Assembly (NCBI RefSeq): GCF_000144645.1
Contig: NC_014377.1
Location: 186,001 to 250,000, forward strand
From: Thermosediminibacter oceani DSM 16646
GTDB lineage: Bacteria > Bacillota > Thermosediminibacteria > Thermosediminibacterales > Thermosediminibacteraceae
Reading direction: 5' to 3'
DNA: 64,000 bases
The notes beneath the pieces were generated by a model. It was given only the letters and a program-made list of their open reading frames with translations, was not told the DNA's origin and made no database searches. This document shows, piece after piece, positions 49,209-58,409 of the stretch (the stretch's first letter is position 1; every line of letters begins with the position of its first letter). The translations under genes and the position numbers were made by a program.

Positions 49209-49736
49209 GTGTTTTGCTGTGCTGGTGAAGAACACGGAATAGAAAAAAAGTTTCCCGACGACGAGGTGGATCTTTCGGCTCTGGAGCAGGTTTTGAAGGA
49301 GTACCGCGGGGTTCCCGGCAGTCTTATTACAGTACTTCAGAAGGTTCAGGATATATACGGGTATCTTCCCAGAAAGGCCCTATACCATATAGCTCGGGAG
49401 ATAGGTGTAAAGCCCGCCAAAGTCTTCGGAGTGGCCACCTTTTATGCCCAGTTCAGGTTAAAGCCCATAGGCAAACACCTCATAATGGTCTGCCATGGCA
49501 CGGCCTGCCACGTAAACGGGGCGGAACTAATAACCAGCGCCCTGTGCGATGAGCTGAAAATAAAGGACGGAGAGACTACCGCCGACGGGCTTTTTACCCT
49601 TCAAAACGTAGCGTGTCTGGGTTGCTGCAGTCTGGCACCGGTCATGATGATCGACGGGGAAGCTTACGGCAAACTTACGCCCGATAAGGCCAGGGACGTA
49701 ATAAGGGATATCTATAAGCGCGAGACCGGGAAATAA
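49209..49736 (+). CDS. NuoE/HndA-type [2Fe-2S] subunit
   Basis: The 175-residue thioredoxin-like protein has the [2Fe-2S] ligands of the 24-kDa complex I subunit: VCHGTACHVNGA and LQNVACLGCCSLAPVMMI (four Cys in two pairs). It is the small subunit of NADH-linked flavin/Fe-S complexes such as HndABCD, HydABC and bifurcating formate dehydrogenases. The start is GTG 49209 with GAAGGGGTG upstream. The NuoF-like gene follows after 18 bases, then the large subunit. Confidence 0.9.
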   Translation: MFCCAGEEHGIEKKFPDDEVDLSALEQVLKEYRGVPGSLITVLQKVQDIYGYLPRKALYHIAREIGVKPAKVFGVATFYAQFRLKPIGKHLIMVCHGTACHVNGAELITSALCDELKIKDGETTADGLFTLQNVACLGCCSLAPVMMIDGEAYGKLTPDKARDVIRDIYKRETGK

Positions 49737-49754
49737 AAACTGGAGGTGTAGAAA

Positions 49755-51506
49755 GTGAAAGTAGTCGTTGGCCTCGGAAGCTGCGGAATTGCCGCAGGGG
49801 GTAACAGGGTACTGGAGGCTATCCAGGAGGAAGTGGAAAGTAGGAAAATTGATGTAGATGTAAAAAAGGCCGGATGCATTGGAATGTGCTACCTGGAGCC
49901 CATTGTCGACGTGATAGATGACGATGGAAACAAGACTACCTACGTCAGGGTAACGCCGGAGATTGTAAAGGAGATTTTCGAAAAACACATCGAAAAAGGC
50001 GAGGTTCTGAGCGAGCATGCTATCGGAGAGGACGACCGCTCCTATATCGACGGCCAGGTGAGGATCGCTTTGAGAAACTGCGGCGCGATCGACCCGGAGT
50101 CGATAGAGGAATATATCGAAAAGGGCGGCTACAAAGCCCTGGAAAAAGTGCTTAAAGAGATGACTCCGGAGCAGGTCATAGAAGAAATGAAGGTATCGGG
50201 CCTGCGGGGCAGGGGCGGCGCCGGCTTTCCCACCTGGTTCAAGTGGAACGCCACAAGGAGCGCCCAGGGATCTCCCAAGTACGTCGTGTGCAACGCCGAC
50301 GAAGGGGACCCGGGAGCCTTCATGGACAGGAGCGTGCTGGAGGGCGATCCCCACTCGGTACTGGAAGGCATGGCCATTGCCGGCTATGCTATCGGAGCCG
50401 AGCATGGATATATCTATGTGAGAGCCGAGTATCCGCTGGCCATAAAGAGGCTGGAAATAGCCATTGAGCAGGCGCGGGAAAAAGGTTTCCTCGGCAGCAA
50501 TATATTTGGTACCGGCTTTAGCTTCGACGTAAAAATAAAGGCCGGTGCGGGGGCCTTCGTGTGCGGCGAGGAAACCGCCCTCATCGCGTCGCTGGAAGGA
50601 GAAAGGGGGATGCCCAGGCTTAAACCGCCGTTCCCCGCTCAGAAAGGGTATATGGGCAAGCCCACCAATATCAACAACGTGGAGACCTTTGCCAACGTGC
50701 CGTGGATCATACTCAACGGCGGCAAAGCCTTTGCGGCAATAGGCACCGAAAAGAGCAAGGGCACGAAGGTGTTCGCCCTGGCGGGCAAGGTAAAAAAGGG
50801 CGGCCTTGTGGAAGTGCCTATGGGTATACCGCTGAGGGATGTCATCTTCAGGATAGGCGGCGGGATAAAGAACGACAGGAAGATAAAAGCCGTCCAGCTG
50901 GGCGGGCCGTCGGGCGGCTGCGTACCCGAGTCCCTGCTGGATACCCCGGTGGACTACGAGTCTATCGTAAAGACCGGCGCCATCATGGGCTCGGGCGGTA
51001 TGATAGTTATGGACGAGACCACCTGCATGGTGGATATGGCAAGATTTTTCCTGGATTTCACCCGGAAGGAGTCCTGCGGAAAGTGCACCCACTGCCGCCT
51101 CGGCACCAAGAGGATGCTGGAGATCCTGGAAAGGATCTGCGAGGGCAGGGGTGAGGAGTCGGATCTGGAGCTGTTGGAGGAACTGGCCGTAAACGTAAAA
51201 GGAGGTTCTTTATGCGGCCTCGGCCAGACGGCACCCAACCCCGTTCTCACCACCCTCAGATACTTCAGAGACGAATACGAGGCGCATATAAAGGATAAAA
51301 AGTGCCCGGCGAAACAGTGCAAGGCCCTCATCGCCTACAGGATAGATGCGGAAAAATGCAAGAGCTGCGGCCTCTGCGCGCGCAAGTGTCCGGTAAACGC
51401 AATAAAGGGCTCGAAGGGGCAGCCTTACGAGATCGTATTAGAAAAATGCACCAAGTGCGGCACTTGTATGCAAGTCTGCCGCTTCGGCGCGGTCTTTGTA
51501 GAATAG
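49755..51506 (+). CDS. NuoF/HydB-type NADH- and FMN-binding subunit
   Basis: The 583-residue protein has an N-terminal [2Fe-2S] thioredoxin-like domain (GSCGIAAGG and AGCIGMCYLEP), then the NuoF core with FMN/NADH loops GLRGRGGAGFPTW and VCNADEGDPGAFMDR, the SLBB-type turn, the [4Fe-4S] CGKCTHCRLG...C, and two C-terminal [4Fe-4S] motifs (CKSCGLCARKCP and CTKCGTCMQVCR). This is the HydB/HndC architecture: it oxidises NADH at FMN and, in bifurcating enzymes, splits electrons. It is the second gene of the three-gene complex. Confidence 0.92.
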   Translation: MKVVVGLGSCGIAAGGNRVLEAIQEEVESRKIDVDVKKAGCIGMCYLEPIVDVIDDDGNKTTYVRVTPEIVKEIFEKHIEKGEVLSEHAIGEDDRSYIDGQVRIALRNCGAIDPESIEEYIEKGGYKALEKVLKEMTPEQVIEEMKVSGLRGRGGAGFPTWFKWNATRSAQGSPKYVVCNADEGDPGAFMDRSVLEGDPHSVLEGMAIAGYAIGAEHGYIYVRAEYPLAIKRLEIAIEQAREKGFLGSNIFGTGFSFDVKIKAGAGAFVCGEETALIASLEGERGMPRLKPPFPAQKGYMGKPTNINNVETFANVPWIILNGGKAFAAIGTEKSKGTKVFALAGKVKKGGLVEVPMGIPLRDVIFRIGGGIKNDRKIKAVQLGGPSGGCVPESLLDTPVDYESIVKTGAIMGSGGMIVMDETTCMVDMARFFLDFTRKESCGKCTHCRLGTKRMLEILERICEGRGEESDLELLEELAVNVKGGSLCGLGQTAPNPVLTTLRYFRDEYEAHIKDKKCPAKQCKALIAYRIDAEKCKSCGLCARKCPVNAIKGSKGQPYEIVLEKCTKCGTCMQVCRFGAVFVE

Positions 51507-51525
51507 CTTAAATGGAGGGGGAAAC

Positions 51526-54500
51526 ATGGAGGAAATAAGGCTGAATATAAACGGACGCGAAGTCAGAGGGTTAAAAGGGCAGACCATCCTCGAAGTTGCC
51601 AGGGAAAACGGGATAGACATCCCTACCCTGTGCTACGACGAGAGGGTTAAGATATACGGTTCCTGCGGACTGTGCCTTGTGGAGGTAGAGGGCGCTCCCA
51701 AGCTGCTCCGGGCCTGCGCCACCGAGATTTCCAACGGTATGGTGGTCTACACCGATACGAAAAAGGTTCGGGCATCGAGGAAGGTAGCTTTGGAACTCCT
51801 GCTGTCCAACCATACCGGTGACTGCCGGCCGCCCTGCCGTCAGGCATGCCCCGCCCGTACCGACTGTCAGGGATACGTTGGCCTCATAGCCAACGGCCAG
51901 TACCGCGAGGCCGTGAAACTGATTAAGGAACAGCTGCCCCTCCCTGCAAGCATCGGGAGAATTTGTCCGCATCCCTGCGAAGACGCCTGCAGAAGGCAGC
52001 TGGTTGAGGAGCCCATCGCCATCGCCTGGCTCAAGAGCTTCGTGGGCGATGTGGACCTGGCGTCGGAGTATCCCTATATGCCTGAAATAAAGCCCCCCAC
52101 CGGCAAATCCGTCAGCGTGATCGGCAGCGGACCGGCGGGGTTGAGCGCCGCGTACTATCTTGCGAAAGAAGGCCACAGGGTTGTGGTCTACGAAGCTATG
52201 GAAAAACCCGGCGGAATGCTGAGATACGGTATACCCCAGTACCGCCTCCCCAAAGAGGTGCTGGACAGGGAAATAGACCTGATCAGGAAAATGGGCGTTG
52301 AGTTTATAACCGGCTGCAGAGTCGGCAGGGACGTGACTTTGGACTACCTGAGGTCAAGCTATGATGCGGTATTTGTTGCCATAGGCGCCTGGAAAAGCGC
52401 AAAAGTAGGTTGTCCCGGCGAGGACCTGGACGGCGTGCTGGGAGGCATCGACTTTTTAAGGGCCGTGGCAAAGGGCGAGCCGGTGAATATGGGCCGCAGG
52501 GTCGCGGTGGTGGGCGGCGGCAACACCGCTATGGACGCATGCCGCACTGCGATTCGCCTGGGGGCCGAAGAAGTGTACGTGCTGTACAGGCGCACCAGGA
52601 ATGAGATGCCCGCCAACGAGGTTGAAATAAAAGAAGCCGAGGAAGAGGGCGTGAAGTTTGTCTTCCTCGTATCGCCGATAGAGATCATGGGCAGGGACGG
52701 CAGAGTTGCTGCCGTAAGGCTGCAGAAGATGAGGCTTGGAGAGCCCGACTCCACCGGCAGGAGAAAACCCGAACCCATCCCCGGAGAGGAAATGATACTG
52801 GAGGTCGATACGGTTATCGCAGCCATAGGGCAGGAGGTAAACCCCGAAGGCCTGGAAGGCCTAAACCTCACCAGGAAGAGGACCATTTCCGCCGACGAAG
52901 GCACTTTTGCCACCAGTATACCGGGGGTATTCGCCGGCGGCGACGCTATCAACGAGGGCCCCGGCATAGCCATCGAGGCTGTAGCCGATGGCAAGAAGGC
53001 GGCGGAAGTGATAATGAGTTATCTGGAAGGGAACACCATCCCGTTCAGGGAACCCTATGTGGTGAGACGCAGCGATTTGACCCAAGCCGACTTCGCTGAC
53101 AGGGAAAGGATTCCCCGTGTTCCCATGCCCCACTTATCTCCCGAAGAGAGGAAGACCAACTTCAGGGAATTCGTCCTGGGCTACAGCGAAGAAGAAGCAA
53201 AGAAAGAAGCCATGCGCTGCTTGGAGTGCGGCTGCAAGGACTTCTTCGAGTGCAAGCTCATAAAATACGCCAACGAGTACGGCGTAAACCCCGAAAAGCT
53301 CGCCGGTGAGGTCAGCAGGTACGAATACCGGGATGATCATCCGTTTATCGTAAGAGATCCTAATAAGTGTATCCTGTGCGGACTGTGCGTCAGGGTGTGC
53401 GACGAGGTCATGGGTATTACCGCCCTGGGATTTGTGAACAGGGGGTTCGACACGGTTATAAAACCTGAATTCGAGCTGCCCTTAAGGGACACTTCCTGCA
53501 TATCCTGCGGTCAGTGCGTGGCCGTATGTCCCACAGGGGCGCTGCAGGAAAAACCGCCGGTGGCAAAGCCCGTTCCGGTGGCAACGGAGAAAAAGCATAC
53601 GGTGTGTTCCTTCTGCGGTGTCGGCTGCAATATGAAGCTGGATATAAGGGGAGATATGATTCTGAGGGCCCTTCCCGACAAAGAGAGCCCTGTGGACGCC
53701 GGACACCTGTGCGTGAAGGGGCGCTTCGGGTTCAGCGCGTTGAAAGCCGGAGAAAGGCTGACAACGCCGCTGGTCAGGGAGAACGGCAAATTGGCTGAAA
53801 CTTCCTGGGAAGAAGCCCTGCTCTACGCCGGCAGGAAGGTCCAGGGGATCAGGGCTATGAACGGCGGAGAAAGTCTGGCGGTATTCGTATCGCCCAGGCT
53901 CACCAATGAAGAAATTTTCATGGCGGTGGAGTTTGCGAAAAAGGGTTTAGGCACACCTCATGTGGCTTCCTTCAGCAATACCACCAGCGGCCTGAAGGAC
54001 GTTCTGGGATTCGATGCGTCCACCAATTCGCTGGAAGAGCTGACTTCCACCGACATGATACTGCTCATCGGATGCCGGGTGATGGAGGATTACGCCGTAG
54101 CGGGGTTGAAGATAAGAGAGGCGTTGAAGGAAGGGGCTAAGCTTGTCGTCATAAACCCCGAACCTTCCATCGCCGACGAGTGGGCCCACAAAGTGGTAAG
54201 GCCGGAAAACAGCGTGGACTTCCTAAAGGCTCTGCTGAAGGGTCTTATCGAGGAAGGCTTTACTTCCGGTGCGGCAAGAGCCGAGGGGTTCGAGGAACTG
54301 AAGGCCAGCCTTGCCGATACTGCGGTGTCCGATGACATCAGGGAAATAGCGCGCCTTTACGGCAAGGCCGGGAACGCCATGGTTGTTTTCGACCACGAGA
54401 GACTTACCCGCGATGCCGAAAGGCTAATAGCATCCATAGCCGTCGTATCGGGCCACATCGGAAGGCCCCGTAACGGCATCGTCATGCTTAAAGCCAAGGG

Positions 54501-55146
54501 TAACGCCCAGGGTCTCGTGGACATGGGCGTGACGGCGGACGCCGCAGAAATATTAAAGCTCATCGAACAGGGCAGGATAAAGGGAGCGTTTATTTTCGGA
54601 GAAGATCCGGCCGGCGCTGACGCAGCCGTAACCGGTATCCTGAAAAAGCTCGAATTCCTGGCGGTCCAGGACCTTTTCCTGACCGATACCGCCCGCCTGG
54701 CGGATGTAGTGCTGCCAGCAGCGGCCTTTTCCGAGTCCCGGGGCTCCTACACCAGCGCCGAGCGCAGAGTGCAGTGGTTTGAGAGGGCTCTCCCGGCCTC
54801 CACGGGCCGCGAGAACTGGCAGGTGATACGGGACCTGGCCGGCGCCACCGGATGTGCCTTTAACTTCGGTTCGGCGGAAGAGGTGCTGGATGCGATCTCA
54901 CGGCAGATACCCGAGTACAGGGGGGTAAAAAAGACGGCCCTGACGGGCGGTGGCATATTCTGGCCGGCGGGGACGAAGGACGCCTTCGGAATGCCGGTGC
55001 TGTACAGGGAAGGATTTAATTTCGAAAGCGGTAAGGCGAGATTGGCCGTATCCGCCGGGGGACCTGCGTTCAGGTGCATGGGTCCGGCCGATGCCGTGGA
55101 GAGAGCCTTTGCCCGCAAAATGGAGGAGACCGGCATAGCAAGATAA
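51526..55146 (+). CDS. Large fused subunit: NuoG-type Fe-S, GltD-type flavin and Mo-bisPGD-like domains
   Basis: The 1206-residue protein has, in order, a [2Fe-2S] ferredoxin domain (Cys36, 47, 50, 64), a Cys-rich linker (Cys100-114) and GltD-type Fe-S motifs (Cys147-155), a GltD/NfnB-like FAD/NAD(P) domain (about 195-520, VIGSGPAGLSAAYYLAKEG; VVGGGNTAMDACRTA), two ferredoxin [4Fe-4S] motifs (about 614-670), then a molybdopterin oxidoreductase-like part from about 690 (CSFCGVGCNMKL, AGHLCVKGRFGF). The position that holds Sec or Cys in formate dehydrogenases (near 812) reads VASFSNT, so no metal ligand is seen. The role is likely NAD(P)/ferredoxin electron transfer. Catalysis at Mo or W is not supported. 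Confidence 0.85.
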   Translation: MEEIRLNINGREVRGLKGQTILEVARENGIDIPTLCYDERVKIYGSCGLCLVEVEGAPKLLRACATEISNGMVVYTDTKKVRASRKVALELLLSNHTGDCRPPCRQACPARTDCQGYVGLIANGQYREAVKLIKEQLPLPASIGRICPHPCEDACRRQLVEEPIAIAWLKSFVGDVDLASEYPYMPEIKPPTGKSVSVIGSGPAGLSAAYYLAKEGHRVVVYEAMEKPGGMLRYGIPQYRLPKEVLDREIDLIRKMGVEFITGCRVGRDVTLDYLRSSYDAVFVAIGAWKSAKVGCPGEDLDGVLGGIDFLRAVAKGEPVNMGRRVAVVGGGNTAMDACRTAIRLGAEEVYVLYRRTRNEMPANEVEIKEAEEEGVKFVFLVSPIEIMGRDGRVAAVRLQKMRLGEPDSTGRRKPEPIPGEEMILEVDTVIAAIGQEVNPEGLEGLNLTRKRTISADEGTFATSIPGVFAGGDAINEGPGIAIEAVADGKKAAEVIMSYLEGNTIPFREPYVVRRSDLTQADFADRERIPRVPMPHLSPEERKTNFREFVLGYSEEEAKKEAMRCLECGCKDFFECKLIKYANEYGVNPEKLAGEVSRYEYRDDHPFIVRDPNKCILCGLCVRVCDEVMGITALGFVNRGFDTVIKPEFELPLRDTSCISCGQCVAVCPTGALQEKPPVAKPVPVATEKKHTVCSFCGVGCNMKLDIRGDMILRALPDKESPVDAGHLCVKGRFGFSALKAGERLTTPLVRENGKLAETSWEEALLYAGRKVQGIRAMNGGESLAVFVSPRLTNEEIFMAVEFAKKGLGTPHVASFSNTTSGLKDVLGFDASTNSLEELTSTDMILLIGCRVMEDYAVAGLKIREALKEGAKLVVINPEPSIADEWAHKVVRPENSVDFLKALLKGLIEEGFTSGAARAEGFEELKASLADTAVSDDIREIARLYGKAGNAMVVFDHERLTRDAERLIASIAVVSGHIGRPRNGIVMLKAKGNAQGLVDMGVTADAAEILKLIEQGRIKGAFIFGEDPAGADAAVTGILKKLEFLAVQDLFLTDTARLADVVLPAAAFSESRGSYTSAERRVQWFERALPASTGRENWQVIRDLAGATGCAFNFGSAEEVLDAISRQIPEYRGVKKTALTGGGIFWPAGTKDAFGMPVLYREGFNFESGKARLAVSAGGPAFRCMGPADAVERAFARKMEETGIAR

Positions 55147-55159
55147 TAGCAAGTATAGA

Positions 55160-55196
55160 GAGCCTGCATCTTCAAGATGCGGGCTCTTAATTTGAA
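55160..55196 (+). terminator. Terminator after the flavin/Fe-S complex genes
   Basis: GAGCCTGCATC (55160-55170) pairs with GATGCGGGCTC (55176-55186), one wobble, followed by TTAATTTG. The T-run is weak. Confidence 0.65.
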
Positions 55197-55373
55197 TACG
55201 TGTGCATACCTTTCCCCTCCGGTTAATATTCTATGAACGGCGGTATAACAGTTTGTGGAAACACTTTATCCAATCATCAATAATTAACAATTGTCGGTGA
55301 TATATAAGGAAGGATTTTTTTGCTTATCGTTGAATTATATATTATTCGACATTTTTACGAGGAGAGACCTAGA

Positions 55374-56333
55374 TTGAAAATCGGTATACCGAGAACCCTG
55401 GCCTACTATGCATACTATCCTTTCATAAATACATTTTTTGAAAAACTGGGCCTTGAAGTGGCAGTATCGGATCCAACGTCGAAGGAGATAGTGGATGCCG
55501 GCGTGGAAGATGCCGTGGCGGACGCCTGCGTGCCCATTAAACTTTTTCACGGACACGTCAAAAATCTGATAAACCGTGTGGATTACGTCTTCGTACCGAG
55601 GCTGGTGAGTGTAAACCGGGAAGCTACTTTCTGCCCTAAATTTCTGGGACTGCCCGATATGCTCGCCTGTTCGATACCAAACCTGAACAACATGCTGGAG
55701 GTCAGAATAGACATCAGAGGGAAAAAAAGGGAGCTTTTTTTAACCTGTCTCAGGGTTGCAGGGAAATTCAAAAAGGGGTTCTTTACGGCTTACAACGCCT
55801 ATAGAAAAGCCCTCATAAGCTTTAAAGACTACACCAACCAGTTCCTGCAGGGGGGTATTCCGCCCCTGGGTATAATGGCCCAGAAAAAAAGTGCCGATAT
55901 CAAACTGGGGGTCGTCGGCTACCCGTATATGCTTTACGACCCTTACGTCAGCCTGGACCTTATAAAAAAGCTGATAGGCATGGGAACTTATGTGGTTACT
56001 CCCGAGATGGTACCGGAAGAGGTGAAGCAGAAATACGCGGGGAAGCTTAGAAAGACGCTCTTCTGGACCTTCAGCAACAGCGTCCTGCGGACCGCTTTTC
56101 ATTTTCTGGAGACCGGCTGCGTCGACGGCATCATTCACGTGACCGCTTTCGGCTGCGGTCCTGATTTTATCGTGGATAAAATAATGGAACTGGAGGCCAG
56201 GGAGAGGAACATGGCTTACTTAACAATCGCCCTCGACGAGCACACCGGGCAGGAAGGCCTTAACACCAGGCTGGAAGCCTTTGTAGATATGCTGAGGAGA
56301 AAAAGAAAGGTAAAAGAGGCGGCTATGTTATGA
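55374..56333 (+). CDS. 2-hydroxyacyl-CoA dehydratase/activase-related protein (DUF2229 type), first subunit
   Basis: A protein of 319 residues from TTG 55374, which has GAGGAGAG at seven-base spacing; the frame 54 bases earlier has no site. The family start KIGIPRTLAYYAYYPFINTFF and the later DACVPIKLFHGHVKNL, FGCGPDFIVDKIMELE and LTIALDEHTGQEGLNTRLEAF match the acyl-CoA dehydratase activase-related (DUF2229) proteins. Cys residues in ADACVP, TFCPK and FGCGPD could bind a Fe-S cluster. It is translationally coupled to the next gene. The substrate is unknown. Confidence 0.8.
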   Translation: MKIGIPRTLAYYAYYPFINTFFEKLGLEVAVSDPTSKEIVDAGVEDAVADACVPIKLFHGHVKNLINRVDYVFVPRLVSVNREATFCPKFLGLPDMLACSIPNLNNMLEVRIDIRGKKRELFLTCLRVAGKFKKGFFTAYNAYRKALISFKDYTNQFLQGGIPPLGIMAQKKSADIKLGVVGYPYMLYDPYVSLDLIKKLIGMGTYVVTPEMVPEEVKQKYAGKLRKTLFWTFSNSVLRTAFHFLETGCVDGIIHVTAFGCGPDFIVDKIMELEARERNMAYLTIALDEHTGQEGLNTRLEAFVDMLRRKRKVKEAAML

Positions 56334-57466
56334 GGAAAGTATCCTATCCTTACTTAGGGAATGCTACTATAACCTTTCAAAAACTCATGAAAGCGCTGGG
56401 CAACGATGTGGTGCTGCCCAAACGGCCCACCGAGGAAACTCTGAGCCTGGGCACCAAATATGCTCCGGAGTTCGCGTGCCTGCCCTTCAAGATAGTGCTG
56501 GGAACCTACATCGAGGCTTTGGAAGCTGGAGCCGACACGCTTGTTTCCACCGGAGGTGTGGGGCCCTGCAGGGCCGGACTCTATACTACGTTGCACGAAA
56601 AGATTTTGAAGAGCCTGGGCTACGACTTCGAGATGATAACCCTGGAACCTCCCGGCAGGCATCTGAGGGACCTGATAGCCAGTATAAAAAAACTGGTGAG
56701 TAAAAAGCTTTCCATCGCCGATTACTTCAGAATCGGGCGTTTTGTATGGAAGGAGCTTCAGCTGCTGGATAAGGCGGAAAAGCTCTCTCATAAGATAAGG
56801 CCCCTGGAAGTTAAAAAGGGTGAAACTACCAGGACGTATAAAAAGTGCGCTGAACTGATAGCACAGGCGCAGAGTTACCGCGACCTTGTGGAAATCGAAA
56901 GGGAAATCGAGCTTTTATATGAAAAAATCGAAAAAAAAGATATCGATCCCATAAAAATAGGCATCGTCGGGGAAATATACGTGGTCATTGAACCGGCGGC
57001 CAACCTGGAAATAGAGGAAATGCTGGGGGATCTGGGGGTTTATGCGGAAAGGTCCATGTTCCTGGCATCTTACACTTTCTACAACGCCGTTATGGACCTC
57101 TTCAGAATGCCCGGTGAAAGGGATGTGAAAAAACTGGCTTCTCCGTATTTCAAGGAGATGTGCGGCGGCCACGGGCGGGAATCAGTGGGCAACGCCATAC
57201 TCTTCGCAAAAAGGGGATTTGACGGGGTGATACAACTTTCGCCATTTACCTGCATCCCCGAGATTGTGGCAAAGAGCATACTGCCCAAGGTCTGCGCTGA
57301 ATACGGTATAGGCTTTCTGCCGGTAACGCTTGACGAGCAGACGGGCAAGGAAGGATTGAGGACCCGCGTGGAGGCCTTCGTAGACCTCCTGGCAGCCAAG
57401 CGTAAGAAGAAAAAAATGAACCTTGGAAAAGGAGATGTAGTATATGGCACACTATCTGGGTATTGA
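56330..57466 (+). CDS. 2-hydroxyacyl-CoA dehydratase/activase-related protein (DUF2229 type), second subunit
   Basis: The 378-residue paralogue of the previous gene starts in the ATGA overlap. It shows APEFACLPFKIVLGTYIEALEAGADTLVSTGGVGPCRAG (in pieces), EMCGGHGRESVGNAILFA and SPFTCIPEIVAKSILPK, and ends in PVTLDEQTGKEGLRTRVEAF, the same C-terminal signature as its partner. Cys residues in FACLP, GPCRAG, MCGGHG and FTCIPE suit a [4Fe-4S] or double-cubane-type site. With the activase gene it makes a complete ATP-driven low-potential reductase system. The reaction is not known. Confidence 0.8.
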   Translation: MRKVSYPYLGNATITFQKLMKALGNDVVLPKRPTEETLSLGTKYAPEFACLPFKIVLGTYIEALEAGADTLVSTGGVGPCRAGLYTTLHEKILKSLGYDFEMITLEPPGRHLRDLIASIKKLVSKKLSIADYFRIGRFVWKELQLLDKAEKLSHKIRPLEVKKGETTRTYKKCAELIAQAQSYRDLVEIEREIELLYEKIEKKDIDPIKIGIVGEIYVVIEPAANLEIEEMLGDLGVYAERSMFLASYTFYNAVMDLFRMPGERDVKKLASPYFKEMCGGHGRESVGNAILFAKRGFDGVIQLSPFTCIPEIVAKSILPKVCAEYGIGFLPVTLDEQTGKEGLRTRVEAFVDLLAAKRKKKKMNLGKGDVVYGTLSGY

Positions 57467-58409
57467 CGTGGGTTCCGTCAGCACGAACCTGATCATCATG
57501 GATGAAAGCGGCGAGGTGGAGGAAGCGGTTTACATCCGCACCCAGGGCCAGCCCATAAAGGCGGTCCAGGAAGGGCTGCGGCTACTTAATTCGAGAGGTC
57601 ATGGAAAGTGGGATATCAGGGGTGTTGGCACCACCGGCAGCGGCCGCCAACTGGCAGCGGTGATTGCGGGTGCCGACATTGTAAAAAACGAGATAACCGC
57701 CCATGCAGTCGCCGCCCAGAAGGAAGTCCCCGACGTGCGAACGGTTATAGAGATAGGCGGACAGGATTCGAAAATAATAATACTGAGGGACGGCGTCGTA
57801 ACCGACTTTGCCATGAACACCGTCTGCGCTGCCGGTACCGGGTCGTTCCTGGACCAACAGGCCAACAGGCTGGGTATACCCATAGAAGAGTTTGGTTCAT
57901 ACGCCCTCAGGTCGAAGAACCCGGTGCGCATTGCGGGGAGATGTGCGGTATTTGCGGAATCGGACATGATACATAAGCAGCAGCTGGGTTACAAAATAGA
58001 GGATATAATAAGGGGCCTGTGTCAGGCCCTGGTCAGGAACTATCTGAACAACGTGGGCAAAGGCAAGGAAATACTGCCCCGGGTGGTATTCCAGGGCGGC
58101 GTGGCGGCAAATGTAGGGATGAAGGCCGCCTTCGAGGAAGCGCTTGGAATGGAAGTATACGTCCCAAAATACCACCACGTCATGGGAGCCCTCGGCGCTG
58201 CCTTGCTGGCCAGAGACGCTGGAGTGGAAAAAACAAAATTCAGGGGCTTTCAGGCCAGCGATATAGAGTTTGCGGCGGACAGTTTCGAGTGTCAGGGCTG
58301 TTCCAACCACTGCGAGGTGGTAAACATAAAAATGGAGGGAAAGGTAATCGCACGCTGGGGAGACAGGTGCAACAAGTGGAAGGTTATTGAGGATTCCGGT
58401 GCGGCTTAA
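57444..58409 (+). CDS. BadF/HgdC-type ATP-dependent activase
   Basis: The 321-residue ASKHA-fold ATPase has phosphate loops GIDVGSVSTNLII and EIGGQDSKIIILRDG, and bridging [4Fe-4S] ligands in NTVCAAGTGSFLDQQ and AGRCAVFAESDMIH. A C-terminal CQGCSNHCEV segment holds three more Cys, an added feature beyond the minimal HgdC type. The activase injects one electron, with ATP hydrolysis, into a partner reductase or dehydratase, here probably the two upstream proteins. It overlaps the upstream gene by 23 bases and the convergent MtnX-like gene by four. Confidence 0.88.
   Translation: MAHYLGIDVGSVSTNLIIMDESGEVEEAVYIRTQGQPIKAVQEGLRLLNSRGHGKWDIRGVGTTGSGRQLAAVIAGADIVKNEITAHAVAAQKEVPDVRTVIEIGGQDSKIIILRDGVVTDFAMNTVCAAGTGSFLDQQANRLGIPIEEFGSYALRSKNPVRIAGRCAVFAESDMIHKQQLGYKIEDIIRGLCQALVRNYLNNVGKGKEILPRVVFQGGVAANVGMKAAFEEALGMEVYVPKYHHVMGALGAALLARDAGVEKTKFRGFQASDIEFAADSFECQGCSNHCEVVNIKMEGKVIARWGDRCNKWKVIEDSGAA

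Noticed and set aside
51526-55146. Formate dehydrogenase alpha subunit
   Set aside because: The N-terminal [4Fe-4S] motif fits, but the Sec/Cys metal-ligand position reads VASFSNT and no in-frame TGA is present, so formate oxidation is not supported.
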